This document shows, piece after piece, positions 25,429 through 36,748 of a stretch of DNA of 64,000 nt (positions are counted from its first letter, which is position 1; each line of letters starts with the position of its first letter). The DNA is taken from positions 1 to 64,000 of the forward strand of contig NW_019173948.1 in the NCBI RefSeq assembly GCF_001642475.1, read 5' to 3'. The stretch is from Fonsecaea monophora (lineage: Eukaryota; Ascomycota; Eurotiomycetes; Chaetothyriales; Herpotrichiellaceae). The notes below the pieces were generated by a model, which saw only the letters and a list, made by a program, of their open reading frames with translations, did no database searches and was not told the DNA's origin. Position numbers and translations under genes: made by a program.

Positions 25429-26457
25429 ATGACGTCCATGGCCAAAGTCTTTGGTGCCTACGAGGCCCGCAAGGCTCTCCTGGAAAAGTCGACCAACCCG
25501 CTCGCCCAGGGCGTAGCATGGGTCGAAGGCCAATTGTACCCGATCAACGAGGCACGCATCCCATTGATGGATCAGGGCTTCCTTCACAGCGACTTGACCT
25601 ACGACGTGCCGTCCGTCTGGGATGGCCGCTTCTTCCGCCTGGACGACCACTTGTCGCGGCTGGAAAAGAGTTGCGCGAAGATGCGGTTGAAACTGCCCGT
25701 CCCACGGGACGAGGTCAAACGGATCCTGTGCGACATGGTCGCCAAGTCTGGCATTCGCGACGCTTTCGTCGAATTGATCGTCACACGTGGCCTGAAGGGC
25801 GTTCGGGGCACGCGGAACCCTGAGGACTTGACGAATAGCCTGTACCTCTTTATTACGCCGTACCTCTGGGTCATGGAGCCTGAGATGCAGCTGCACGGCT
25901 CGGGCAGCGCGATTATCGCAAGGACAGTGCGCCGGACGCCCCCAGGCTGCATGGACCCGACGGTGAAGAATCTGCAGTGGGGAGATCTGACGAGGGCCAT
26001 GCTCGAGGCCAACGACCGGAGCGCCGACTACCCCTTCCTGACCGACGGCGACGGCAACATCACCGAGGGCTCGGGCTTCAACATCGTGCTGATCAAGGAC
26101 CGGGTCCTGTACACGCCCGCACGGGGAGTTCTCGAGGGCGTGACGCGCAAGAGCGTCTTCGACGTGGCCAACAAGCTCGGCCTCGAGGTCCGCCTGGACT
26201 TTGTCCCTGTCGAGCTGGCCTACCACTGCGACGAGATGTTCATGTGCACCACCGCCGGCGGCATCATGCCCATCACCTCCCTCGACGGCGTCCCCGTCCA
26301 GGACGGCAAGGTCGGGCCCCTCACCGCAAAGATCTGGGATCTGTACTGGGACATGCACTACGACGATACCTACAGCTTTGCCATTGACTATGATGGCGTC
26401 GAGGGCAAGAAGAATGGCGTCAACGGCGTCAACGGCACCAATGGTGTGGCTCATTGA
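25429..26457 (+). CDS. (R)-selective amine transaminase (class IV PLP fold)
   Basis: This enzyme moves an amino group from an (R)-amine to a keto acid such as pyruvate, using PLP. It is a single exon of 342 residues. The sequence follows the Aspergillus (R)-amine transaminases closely from end to end: HSDLTYDV near the start, VWDGRFFRLDDHLSR, then the catalytic Lys180 in DPTVKNLQWGDLTRA, Glu213 in TEGSGFNIVL (PLP nitrogen), and MCTTAGGIMPITSLDG (phosphate cup). Lys180 has the same number as in the A. terreus enzyme as I remember it. The C-terminus ends in a short NGV/NGT repeat tail (residues ~329-340), which looks disordered. Branched-chain or D-amino-acid transaminases share the fold, but the HSDLTYDV and RRTPPG blocks favour the (R)-amine group. 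Its in vivo substrate is unknown. Confidence 0.92.
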   Translation: MTSMAKVFGAYEARKALLEKSTNPLAQGVAWVEGQLYPINEARIPLMDQGFLHSDLTYDVPSVWDGRFFRLDDHLSRLEKSCAKMRLKLPVPRDEVKRILCDMVAKSGIRDAFVELIVTRGLKGVRGTRNPEDLTNSLYLFITPYLWVMEPEMQLHGSGSAIIARTVRRTPPGCMDPTVKNLQWGDLTRAMLEANDRSADYPFLTDGDGNITEGSGFNIVLIKDRVLYTPARGVLEGVTRKSVFDVANKLGLEVRLDFVPVELAYHCDEMFMCTTAGGIMPITSLDGVPVQDGKVGPLTAKIWDLYWDMHYDDTYSFAIDYDGVEGKKNGVNGVNGTNGVAH

Positions 26458-26906
26458 GTCATGGCTCGAGAGTAGTAATGATAATCTCTTCTGCCTCCCT
26501 CCTCTTCTTCTTCTTTTCTTTCTTCTTCGTGGTCGTCGTGTTCTTTGTCCAGTAATGAAATGTCCAATACCGCGGCCGTTCCCATCAAAAGTGATAATGC
26601 TGGATAAAAGAATAAAAGTAGTTCTGTCTGCCCCAACACCCCTTTTTGGTTTCTCTTGACGTAGCTTCGTGGTAACACACACACACACACGCACACACAC
26701 ACACACAATGAGTGAGGTGTCTAATCCACACAATAAGATGATTGATTTATGCGTAATAGAACGGAATATAATATCCTAGCTTAGCTTAGCGGTCGTGGGA
26801 AAACCAACAACTAAATCAAGAGTTTTTGTTTTACTAAGGGCCACCGTGTGAACGGCGAAATCATTATACATGTACGGCCACACCACGCCATATCCAACCC
26901 TGAAAA
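26458..26906. other. Convergent intergenic region
   Basis: This holds the 3' ends of the transaminase and the membrane protein. It includes a pyrimidine-rich run (26490-26530) and the AC microsatellite listed separately. Confidence 0.5.
26675..26707. repeat. (AC)n microsatellite
   Basis: About 16 AC units with a single G interruption, in the spacer between two convergent genes. Confidence 0.9.
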
Positions 26907-29133
26907 TCAATCGTAGAGTCTTCCCGCCTTGGCTGGGTCGGTATACTCGACCAGGCCCAGCCCCAGAATATTAGGCGCGACCTCGCCGTAGCGTACTTTG
27001 CGGGAACCCAGGATCTTGACCAGTTCGTCGGCGGACAGGTTCGAGCCGGACTGCGGTACCGGTTCGGGCCTCTCCCCGTCGTCGACGTCGAGGACGCTGT
27101 AGGGCACTCTGGTGCCGGTTCGCTCGTCGACCACGGTCGAGTAGTGCAGCGCCTTGGCCACCTCGAAGGGCGACAGGCTGATCTTCCTACCGAGCAGCCA
27201 GTAGCCGTCGTAGAGCGGCAGGATGGCCAGGATGGCCAACAGCATGAGGCCGACCGCGACGCCGAGGATGGTGCGGTTGGTCCGGTACACCGTGTGGTAG
27301 ATTTGGTATTGGCCCACGGTGGTGACGTTGTGGACGGGCACAGTCGACGTCTGCACGTCCAGCGCCGACGCGTTCGGGAACATGTAGTCGCCCACCTTTT
27401 GCGTCGCGACGGCCACGGAGCTGCGGAACATGATGTCCCTCATGTTCGAAAGCAAGGCGCTCATTGGGGACGCGTAGGTGTTGTTCAGTGCCAGATCAAT
27501 GCTGCCTGTGCCGTGCTCGAAGATCGCGTAGGGCGCGGCAAAGGATCCCGTCACGGCAACATCGGACCCAAAGTTGGTGACGTCGCTCTTGATCACGATA
27601 CTCGAGCCGAAAAGGCTGGAAAATGCCAGCGCGATACCTCCCAGCGTGCTGTGCTGACCAGATGTAGGGTCGTTCTGACTTTCCCAGGTGTGTATCAGTG
27701 TCTGGTCATGGTCTGGGATAGGGAGCAAATCCAAAACTTTGTCGACGGCAATATTCTGCTCGTAGGGATCCGTGGGGGAAATTGTCCAGTTTATGGTAGA
27801 TGTAGGTTGCTGTAGTGTTGCCACTCCCTGCGTGACATTGACCATGTACTCCACCATGGCAGGCAAAAGAGTGCATTGTCGATTTGTAACCGTTTCACCC
27901 ACATACCCTTTCTTGTCCTGCCAGAGCGTGCTGAGTCCAATTTCCCAATGAATCCCAGTGGTGACGTTGACCTGAAAAACCGTGTTGGGCGGTTGATGAA
28001 CAGTACCATTGGAATCCGCCGATAGAGGGTTCAGCAGCGAACTCCGGGTCGCGTTGCAGGTATACTGGAAGCCCAGTCCGGGTAGTCGCGCGACACATGA
28101 TACGTTGGAAGTAGAGCCACAGCCTTGCAGGTCGAGTGCGACAGGCGCCTGGACCTTGTAATCTTGAAGGACTTGAATGAAGGGTGGCGTGAAATAAACC
28201 ACGCCAAAGGTATCGTGGCCAGTTGCCGCCACCACGCCGGAGAATCCAGCAGGAAGAGCACTAGGAAGCTCTGAAGTCATGTTCCGGAGGATCTCTGACA
28301 AAACTGTGGTCGAAGAACTGGCTTGTTGTAGCACCACTGTATTCCTCGTCAGCTAGACAAACCCGCTAGGGCTGTTGGGACGATAACAGAAGGCCGTGAG
28401 AGAGGACCGTTACCTTCTAGCCCAGCAAAGATGGTAAATGCTAGACTCCCAACGCATATCCAGCCCCATAGTCTCCAATGGAATGCAACCACGTGTATAG
28501 AGTTGCCAACGGCCCAACGGAAATGAAGTCTCTTCAAAGTCTGGCCACGGATGGCGTCCACCCACCACGAAACCGCGACGGCCTCGGCAAACATGACGGC
28601 GAGGGTCTTCGAGAGGAGGAAATTGGCCAGGGCAAGCCAGGCACTGACGCTGACCTGCCAGTAATGGTAACGATGGCCAATATGCATAGTCGTAGCACCC
28701 CACGACTCAACATCTTTGCCATCTGAAACGAGCAGAATGATAACCATGACAGCGAGAATTGCTAACATGATGATCAGGCAGCACAGGCTGAGGAGCGGGA
28801 TCCGAGCTTTGTTGCCCGCTCTCCATGGGCTGACAATTCCATGTCGTTCTCTTCCGGTCTTGTTCAAGAGGCCATAGCTGCCAAAGGTAGGTTGCTTGTG
28901 ATCTTCTTCGTTCTCGAGAGTTCGTTCGGCTAACAGAGGACTCGTTACCAGCTGTCGACAGGAGGGCCGCAACCCAAGATGTTGTACTTGACAAACCCAC
29001 CTTCACTCCCCAAGAAAGAGGTTTTCGCTTCATTATTGCCAGCAAAGTCAGACGAAAGGGTTTCGGTTTCTTCAAGTTCTAGCTGCGGTGGTTTTGACTG
29101 TGTCAACGTCGGACTTCTGGTTTGGCTCTCCAT
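26907..29133 (-). CDS. Polytopic membrane protein with large glycosylated domain, unknown function
   Basis: The preferred model has three exons (29133-29001, 28929-28414, 28336-26907), giving about 692 residues. After a polar N-terminus come helices around LLSLCCLIIMLAILAVMVII, a second (SAWLALANFLLSKTLAVMF) and a third (LWGWICVGSLAFTIFAGLE). A ~400-residue extracellular part with over ten NXS/T sequons and several Cys follows, then one more helix (ILGVAVGLMLLAILAILPLY) and an acidic cytosolic tail. This layout resembles the fungal DUF3176-type membrane proteins, though I cannot confirm membership. The first intron is uncertain: a GTAACG donor 50 bases further on with another acceptor also keeps frame. 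An upstream in-frame ATG at 29226 is possible. No function is known. Confidence 0.72.
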
Positions 29134-30546
29134 ATGACACGGTAGACCAGACGCTCCCAGAAGTTGACGGCGCCTTTGTGAAGGACAGAATATAGAGTAA
29201 AGATATGAAGCGAATAGGCCCAACACCTAACTTTGATCTGTGAGAGTAAATAGAGGTTACACATGGCCACTGGCTGGTACGCCAGTCGACCAGGCTCTTC
29301 GTAACCATTCGCCATTCGGCGGAACGGTCGCGGGCTGTGGGAAGAAACCCATGCAATGCACTATGATAGACATGGCCAAAATCAGGCGAGATTCCCTGTT
29401 GCTGCGAAACATTTGCGTAAGTAGGAGGAGTAGCGGTTGTTGTTCGCCTGAAAGATCGCTTCTTCTGGCCTATAGTTGGTAGATGTGAAAGTGACAACCA
29501 CGCTTGAAACCACCCCTGGGTTGATTCTGTGCCGCAAATGAGGCTCAGGACTTTGGAGCGGGAAGGCTAGTCGGCTTAGTTTGCCTCGCGTTCTGCACGT
29601 CCTCCAGAACGTCGCGAATCAAACATGCAGCCAACCCGTTTGTTGTGCAGGGTCATCTGCAGAGGTCGGGTGAGGCGGACAGCTTGTGAGAGGCGGAGCA
29701 ATGCAGTCCTAGTAAGGTTCTTTGTCGAGCCACCGAGTAAAGCTTGATAAGTTTAAAGGGCATTCGAGCTGTATTATTGCGAGAGCGAAAAGTCCTGTTC
29801 GCGACACCCTTGTGCTTCGCCCCCACGGGGCCACCAGAGTCGAGCCGCGTGCAGGGTTTCGTACCAAGTAGGCAGAAGCCATCGCCATCGCCAGCTCTAT
29901 CCATGTTGCCCTGCACCTTGTAGCCAATAACGATGGTGTGCGGACGAGGGCCTCGCGTCGAGAGTTGAGATACCCAGCAATTCGGTATGAATGGTTGTGA
30001 TGCTTGCGACTTGCTCACAGATCCATCTTTTAGGCAGTAAAGCAAGACTCGTTTTGACGCATTTGTGTAGCGCCGACATGAGATCTTACGTTGAATATAG
30101 CTCGCCCAGAGGGCTGGACTGGGGAAGCTGTCTCTAGTAAGTCTTTCGATAGATATCCTGTTTTCGTGCAGTAGAGGAGAGTGGCTGCGCCTCCTCTATT
30201 CGCCCATGGAGTTTCTGCCCCCAAACATTCGAGGCTCGCTGTGATATTCGTTGGGTTTCAGCGTATTCTCAGCACAACTCCTAACAGGGGACAAGCGCCC
30301 TTAATATCACGCTCGTGGCAGCACCATCCAGGGTTGCTTACCTCATGCTGTCGACGACGGGAAGTTCCTCGAGTAAGTTTCGAGATCATCGGCACCGTCA
30401 AATATATCTCCAACTCGCGAGCAACAAGGATAACACTCGTATCGACCGTAGCTGGCACAAAGATCATGACTGGAGGGAACCAAGAGTGTCTGTATATTCC
30501 TCAAAGGACGCCTGTTAGCAAAGGACAGATTGATCTTCTCTTCAGA
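29134..30546. other. 1.4 kb gene-free region
   Basis: This is the upstream flank of the membrane protein and the 3' flank of the small membrane protein. I see only short, motif-free frames. Confidence 0.45.
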
Positions 30547-30885
30547 TCACTGTTCCACCCTGTCAGACTTCCTCCTCCCACCATAACTCCGCCCGTACTC
30601 GCGCAGGAAGCTCGAGACTTTATTGGTCCTGTCCGGCTGGTCTGGGTACCGACCGGACTCGTCCCTCGCGAGACGCTCGCCGCCGGACCTGTTGCGGCCG
30701 TGCCTGAAGCTATCGATCATAACATAGACTGGTACAATGATGATGCTGGTCACCAGGGTGAAGACGAGGTAGAACAGCGGGGCGAGGATGCGGTTGATGA
30801 GTCGATTGAGGAAATTGGTCGGCGGGAGTGGCTCGAACTTGGGTAGCGATGGTTTCTTAGTGTCGCGGTCTGACGAGGTCGACAT
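30547..30885 (-). CDS. Small membrane protein, hypothetical (112 residues)
   Basis: A single exon starts at the ATG before STSSDRDTKK. Residues ~20-65 hold a Pro-rich lead (LPKFEPLPPTNFLNRLINR) and one long hydrophobic stretch (ILAPLFYLVFTLVTSIIIVP) that could be one or two helices. The C-terminal third is strongly basic and hydrophilic (FRHGRNRSGGERLARDES, RSYGGRRKSDR), probably cytosolic. There is no signal peptide. I recognise no family. Charge pattern and codon use look coding, and no other frame over it is better. Confidence 0.6.
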   Translation of the reverse strand: MSTSSDRDTKKPSLPKFEPLPPTNFLNRLINRILAPLFYLVFTLVTSIIIVPVYVMIDSFRHGRNRSGGERLARDESGRYPDQPDRTNKVSSFLREYGRSYGGRRKSDRVEQ

Positions 30886-31322
30886 CTTAGTGGCTCTTTT
30901 GAAGGCATGAAAGAGGGATGGGGAATCAAGATGTCCCAAGTTTCTTATTGTTAGTTATCCTCTATATGTTGACGTGTCTTGGTGATGAAATCATCACAGT
31001 CCCTTCCCCCTCCAATATTGTTGAAACCCGAAGGTTCTGAGCCGCCACGCCGTCCAACCTTGAGTTTGACTTTTCATCTTCATGTCGCCTCGTGTCGCTC
31101 AATTGTCCCACGCGATCAACTTTACATTAAACGATTCTTACAGACATCAAGCTTGTCTTTGTTAGAGTCTGGGACCACTTGGCAGACATCGTGTTGAAGT
31201 CATTCTGTCATCGCCATCGACCTTGTCAACACGTGCCTAGTGATGATGTCTCAGCTGCAATTTCATCAAAAGTGCTCCTCTGGAGCAAATGCAGTTGTTA
31301 TTCGGGTTTCATCTTCTATTTC
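30886..31322. other. Intergenic spacer
   Basis: This is 440 bases between two genes on the same strand: promoter of the small membrane protein and 3' end of the lipid phosphatase. Nothing specific is seen. Confidence 0.45.
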
Positions 31323-32589
31323 CTAAACTCTGTTTGCCACAACGGTTTCCGTCGCATCCTGCTGATCAGGCAGCCCACCCGTGGTGACCTGTTGACCAGC
31401 TTCCAGACCTCGGTTGTGCGCAGTCAGCTTCGCAGCCTCCCAGCCTTCGTCGCCTACGTATCCCGCACGCCCTACGCCCAACCAGAATGCTCGATCGCGA
31501 CTTCTTGCTCCCCAAGCCCATCCACTTCCTCCCTGAATTGGCAGATGATACCATCGAAACCCCAACCACGCGGTGAAAATACCGAGCACGGAGCCCGAAA
31601 TGATGTCGAACCCTGCGTGACGATTATCGAAGTACCGCGACACTGAGATGAACATGGCAACGGCGATGGGAATGAATGCAATGATGAGCAGATATATGGG
31701 GGGCGCTGCTGCTTGGTTGCGAGGAGGAAGAGCCCGCTGGTGGGAAGAGGAGGTAGTTATAGAGCTTTTGCCTAGTTCCTCCTCTTCATCAAATGCCGAC
31801 ATCTGTCGCGCACTTTCGGAACTTGGTGACAAAAAAGGGATTTGAACAGCGAATTTGGCGCAGATGAAAAAGGTGAGATAGAGCATGCCCGCCCAGCTGA
31901 AGCTCGAATGCCCCGACGGCCAACTCGCAAAGGCATTCCGCAATTTGCTCTGGTCGGTGGTGCGACAGATATGCCAATCGACCAGGATCGGCGTGGCCGA
32001 ATCTAACGAGGTCCCCAGTCCACCCACACGGTGTCTGCGGATGGCCTCAGGACTCAAGTCTGGATCGCACACAGCAAGCAAAAACGGCCGGGGTTTCCCA
32101 GCCAAATCTTTCAGGCCTTCGGTGATGACGAATGCTCCTGCAAGGGCAACACCAAGGCCCATCCATGCTGCGTTCCACTCCCAGAGTTTTCGGCGCCAGA
32201 GCAACGCCTTGGGGGTTGATCGATGGGCGGTCGGTCCGGGGATGAAAAGCAAAGAGATGGCGGCAGTGATGACGCCGGGTGCGACGATGGCAACGACGAT
32301 GAGGACTGGAACTGTGACAGTATCCTCATGGTAAGGATAGGAGATGTCTAGATCTTGAAGCGAGAAGGGGCGTTTGTTTCCGTGGATCTTGGAAAAGGCG
32401 CCGCCTACTGCAGCTGTTCCCCTAGAGCAATCGTTAACTTCTTCGTACTAAACATGTGTCTCCCAACGTCGGTTCTTACAGAATAAGAATCCAGTCAAGT
32501 ACATAAGAAGCAATAAGCCTCTTAGAAACACGTCCTATGCCTGAAGCGAGGCTGGAGAGGCCATTGACTGTTTTCACCGTAGCGACCAT
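31323..32589 (-). CDS. PAP2-family lipid phosphatase (phosphatidate / DGPP phosphatase type)
   Basis: Exon 1 (32589-32480) and exon 2 (32421-31323) join in phase 2 through a 58-base GTAAGA intron, giving 402 residues. The three parts of the PAP2 phosphatase signature are present in order: KDLAGKPRP (K-X6-RP), ASWPSGHSSFSWAG (PSGH) and SRYFDNRHAGFDIISG (SR-X5-H-X3-D). About six membrane helices surround them (for example VPVLIVVAIVAPGVITAAIS and YLLIIAFIPIAVAMFIS). The family dephosphorylates phosphatidic acid or diacylglycerol pyrophosphate, with the active site on the luminal or extracytosolic face. The loop between the second and third motifs holds an acidic, Ser-rich insert (FDEEEELGKSS). 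Start: the first ATG, because the longer frame upstream begins only with GTG. Confidence 0.9.
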
Positions 32590-33585
32590 TTCTGGTAATT
32601 GAGCACGCGACCCGACCCTAAGGTTCGCAAGGGTGAAGTTGGAGGAAGGATGGGCCGCCACAGACGAGGGAAAAAGAGGAACAAATAAATTCTTGTGATT
32701 AAGTTCCTGGCAGAAGTTGAGTAGAAGAGATTATTACAACAAGGCCAAAGTCCTTTATCGCAGTAGTAGAATAATCAGGATCCAGATCCATTGAAGATCC
32801 AACGAGCTCTTTGAAACAAAGCCCAGCTCAGCCAGTTCAGCCAGCCCAGCGCGAGTGTGTGTGGTGGCAGCCTCAGACAATGCTCAGCTGAGTCGCTCGG
32901 GTACGGGTTACGGGTTCTGGGTTACGGTCGCATGGCGCGGCTGATCGTGTGAACAAATGCCATAAAAGGGCAGCTTGGGAAATGAGAGGGAAAGGGATCG
33001 AAAAAGGATGCAGGGGATCTGGACCCCTCTGCCACCGCCGGGAATCTGGCAAACGTCATCAAAGAAAACCATAAGTGGTGCCCAAGGTCTCTCGGCGGTG
33101 CTTGTGGCCCTCGTTGTGCACACGACCAAGAAGTTCCCCGGTGCACTTTTCACCCGTATTATCTCTTACAACAGGTCATGGGTAACTCGTATAAGGGGTG
33201 TCGCAACCCCTGTGGCTTAGAATAAGAGGTACCCAAACACCAAGCAACAAAATACTCGCCCCCCTTCACCAAATTGGCCACCTTGAACCTACGCATAACT
33301 GCGAGGCTGTGCATCCTCACACCGCTGTGCACTCAGGCACTTGTACATACTCGGAAGATTGTTTGGAATGACACACCCCACCAAGCTTCTGATTAGCTGT
33401 CTTCTTTGCGAGCGGAACCTCCAAGAGGCAAACATGACACGCAGACAACGCAACCCAAGACTGCCCTTCTCGGTCCCTGACCCAACCAACATGACAGCCA
33501 AGCCATTGTTCCAATCTTGACATGTCCAAGTCCTGTAACAAAGGCTCGGCATACTCCATGGCCCAGTGTGTTTCGGCATGGGTTC
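32590..33585. other. 1 kb gene-free region
   Basis: This is the upstream region of the lipid phosphatase and the 3' flank of the second aldo-keto reductase. It includes a short CAGCTCAGCCAGTTCAGCCA imperfect repeat near 32820-32850. No coding frame is supported. Confidence 0.45.
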
Positions 33586-34756
33586 TCATGTGCTCTTTCC
33601 ATCGAGATCGGCGTAGAAATTCCAGCCAAATGACTCGGACGGATCATTGAACCTCAACTTCTTGTCCAGTCCATCGATCCTTTTCACGTCCTCAGCCTCG
33701 AGCTTGAAGTCACCCTCGAAATTAGCCTTGATCCGCGACGGCGTCTTGGATTTGGGGATCACGGAATGGCCCTTCGCTATACCCCATGCCAAGGCCACTT
33801 GCGCTCCGTTCTTGCTGTATTTCCTCCCGATCTCTTTCAACACCGGGTCGTCGATCAGTTTGCCCATGTTCTTGCCTTTGTCGTAGATCTCGTTCTGGTT
33901 TCCAAACGGAGAGTATTGAGTAATGTGGATGCCCTTTGACTTATGCCATGTCGAGAAATCCGCCTGTATCAGATAGGGATGCAGTTCCATTTGATGTGCG
34001 GCCGGGACGATTGAGGTTTCTCTCAGCAGCCTCTCCATTTCTGCATGGGAGAAGTTGCTCACGCCGATGGCGCGACACTTCCCCTTGGCCACCAGTTTCT
34101 CCATAGCTCGGTAGGTTTCGACGTAGTCCGTATCACCAGGGACTATCTTGTTGTCCTTCATGGGCCTCATTTTGTCGCCCCGCGCCCAGGGCGAGGGCCA
34201 ATGCATCAGGTAGAGGTCGAGATAGTCGGTTTGAAGGTCCTTGAGCGAGGCATCGCATGCCTTTTCCACGTCGTCGGGATGGTGCGAATTGTTCCACAGC
34301 TTGGTGGTGAGGAAAATGTCGCTTCGCGGGATGCCCGACCTTTTGATGCCTCTAGCGACACCAGGCTCTGTGCCATATCTGGAAGGACTCAGCGTCCAGG
34401 CTCTGGTCAACTGTAGTGATGAGACTCTTACATCCGTGCTGTATCGATATGTCGATACCCCACCTTCAATGCCTCGGCCACTGCGTCTTCCTGTGCTTCT
34501 TTGTCCTATGCAGGTCAGACACTGTGTAGTTATGTGCAGCTGTTCCAGCGGCGCCTTTTAATGGGCTAGGATAGTTTGCTCGAGCGAGAATTGAACTTAC
34601 CTGCCACGTTCCGAACCCTATGGCGGGGATCTCGGCGCCTGTGTTCAGCGGAAATTGTGTTTTCGTATACCCTACTATTGTTCTGGTTTGGCTGCTGATT
34701 TGCCGAGATATATAGCCGGTTCTCAATAGAGAGCGTCTACCACATTGAGAAAGCAT
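33586..34756 (-). CDS. Aldo-keto reductase, possible organelle-targeted form
   Basis: Three exons (34756-34601, 34505-34432, 34378-33586) encode 340 residues; donors are GTAAGT and GTAAGA. The tetrad is complete: Asp73 and Tyr78 in GYRHIDTARIYGTEPG, Lys103 in FLTTKLWNN and His136 in LYLMHWPSP. The C-terminal SVIPKSKTPSRIKANF block binds the NADP phosphate. The N-terminus is about 30 residues longer than usual. It is rich in Arg, Ser and Gln, without acidic residues (MLSQCGRRSLLRTGYISRQ), which resembles a mitochondrial presequence; this is an inference. A shorter start is not available in exon 1 before the conserved GAEIPAIGFGTWQ. It is expected to reduce aldehydes or ketones with NADPH. Confidence 0.9.
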
Positions 34757-35886
34757 AGCTCAGGAGTTGTGGTGTGTCGTAGGAGAGGACGAATGCGAAG
34801 GCTGGTGTTTATTTTGGTGCTTTTTCTCTAAAAGACGCAGAAAGCCTCCACTAAACCGTTTATATCAAACACGGAGCTTTGGAGGAGCTCGGTAAGGGCG
34901 CTCTGTATTCGGAACCGCGTATGGACAAAGCTGGAAGATCAATTGTGGTATAATCAAGTCGATTGAGAGTCCATCAAGACTGATTTGATGCTGATGTCAC
35001 TAGTTGTACCGAGGCGTGCACCAAAAGCATTGTCAACGCTAGTAATAGAATGACAAACTGATCAAAAGACAACAGACTTATTCTCGTTGCCCCTTACAGC
35101 CGCCCCGGAGATATCGGAGCTCAATTCTCAGTGCCTACAGCACCTACCAAGACTGAGAAGATAGGCTAAGCTGACGCCTATTAGCTCTGTCTTATAGCCA
35201 AGATATAGGTAACAGTGCCTATAACCTCAGAAAATCCTCTGTCACAGTAAGTACTTTTGGTGAGCGCCATCGTAATTCCAGGTGGTGCAAGTGCGAGTCG
35301 GAAACTGCGCCACGGATACGAACCCCGACCTGAGACAAACAATCATCCATCGACTCTCACCTCTCCTCATCTCATCTTCATGGCCCGAATAAGGCACGGT
35401 GATGAGACATGCCAGATCTACAGAACCCTCATTGTTGGACCACCAATCGTACCGTATTCCCTCTCATCTGGCCTTCCCGTCTTGAACAATGGGCCGAAAC
35501 GTGCGGCGCCTTGTCTCTGTCTGGTCTCTAGCCCAGCGCCACAGGGTGATCGACTGAATGCGGTTGACGGTACAAAGTCTTTGTCTGCTGGTCCGACCAC
35601 GCATGGGACTATTATCCAAACCACAAGCACATTCTTTGTCGTTCGATCCAATCAGAGACGATAGAAGATGGACCATGCTGGGCGAGGCTCTTCGACCGCG
35701 CCGAATCAAGGCTTCATTCTTTGTACGTTGTCTGGCGAACGCTTGCAGCTACCAGTACCCGAGTCACAAGTTCAGACTGGGTGATAAAGGTCACGAATTG
35801 GACGGTTCTTTCTGATCCTTCAAAGCCTCGATCTCTCCTCGTAGTCTCCCGTCGGCTTCGTGTCCTTGCAGTTACTACTCAAGCAG
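34757..35886. promoter_or_regulatory. Divergent intergenic region (reductase / MARVEL-like)
   Basis: This 1.13 kb region sits between divergent starts. The part 35085-35235 is rich in TAG/CTA words (for example TAGCCAAGATATAGGTAAC) and could be an old repeat fragment. No coding frame is convincing. Confidence 0.4.
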
Positions 35887-36748
35887 ATGGTCAACCAGAG
35901 CATCGAAGAGGCACCAATCCAGCCAGTTTCACGGTTTTCGACTTCGACCTCCCTCATGATGTCCAGTGCGTCCCAATCTTCCCGGCCTGTCGTGCCAATG
36001 CCGCGCTGGTCCAACGCAATTGGATGCGCGAGGGCTGTTATTGCGATTCTTGTCCTCGCCTTTACTGCCGCAAGCACTGGTATCTGGGGTGGTTTTCCTG
36101 CCTTTGGGATTGCACTGTTCACCGTAAGTCGACCCATCACTTCACGCGTGAAGAGTCACAAAAACTAACCTGACAACAGTCATCAGCAACGTTGATCATC
36201 TTTGCGTACTATTTCGTCGCCCTTTCTCGCAAGCCAGCGCTCTACAATCGCTGGGCAATTCTCGCCCTCGAGGTGGGTGGCACCCTCTTCTGGCTGGTCA
36301 GCTTTGCACTATTGTCGAGGTGGACAAGCTTTTATAGTCGTTTCTGGTATGGCAGAGGACCAAGCTACGGTTTCTGGCATGCTCCGTTTAGGCCTTCGGA
36401 CATGGGACTCAGTCCGAGGACTATCGTCAAGAGAGCTTCCAGCAGCAGAAGAGCGGGCGTCGCCCTTGCTGGAACTGCTGCTGGGCTTGGAGGCATTGAA
36501 TTGTGAGTCACACCTCCTTCAAATACCGAAATCTAGGAAACGGGCTAATGTTTCATTGCAGCGTTCTCTTCTGTATTACCCTGACAGTCTTCGGGTTGGC
36601 TCTTCATCGCCAGAGAGTGGCCGAGTCTAATCGAACTGGAGCTGCCTCTGCGCCGGCTTCAGCCCCAATATCTGCCGATACGCATACAGTCGAGGAGGAG
36701 AAGGCAGAAGAGACGACACTGGAGAAGCCGCAGCCGGTTGTTGTTTGA
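35887..36748 (+). CDS. MARVEL-like four-helix membrane protein
   Basis: Three exons (35887-36123, 36180-36502, 36562-36748) give 248 residues. Intron 1 has a GTAAGT donor and an ACTAAC branch; intron 2 a GTGAGT donor. Four hydrophobic helices are spaced as in MARVEL proteins: AVIAILVLAFTAASTGIWGG, ATLIIFAYYFVAL, WAILALEVGGTLFWLVSFAL and GGIEFVLFCITLTVFGLAL. The N-terminus (~50 residues) is Ser-rich and the C-terminal tail is acidic and Ala/Pro-rich, both likely cytosolic. A loop between helices 3 and 4 is basic and aromatic (FWYGRGPSYGFWHAPFRP). Family members act at membrane domains or in vesicle traffic; no precise role can be read here. Confidence 0.78.

Noticed and set aside
25384..26733. 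449-codon frame antisense to the amine transaminase
   Set aside because: It mirrors a GC-rich coding exon, has no family motif and no plausible start, and the sense frame is a clear enzyme.
30181..30846. 221-codon plus-strand frame over the small membrane protein
   Set aside because: It has no motif, starts in intergenic DNA, and overlaps the better-supported minus-strand frame.
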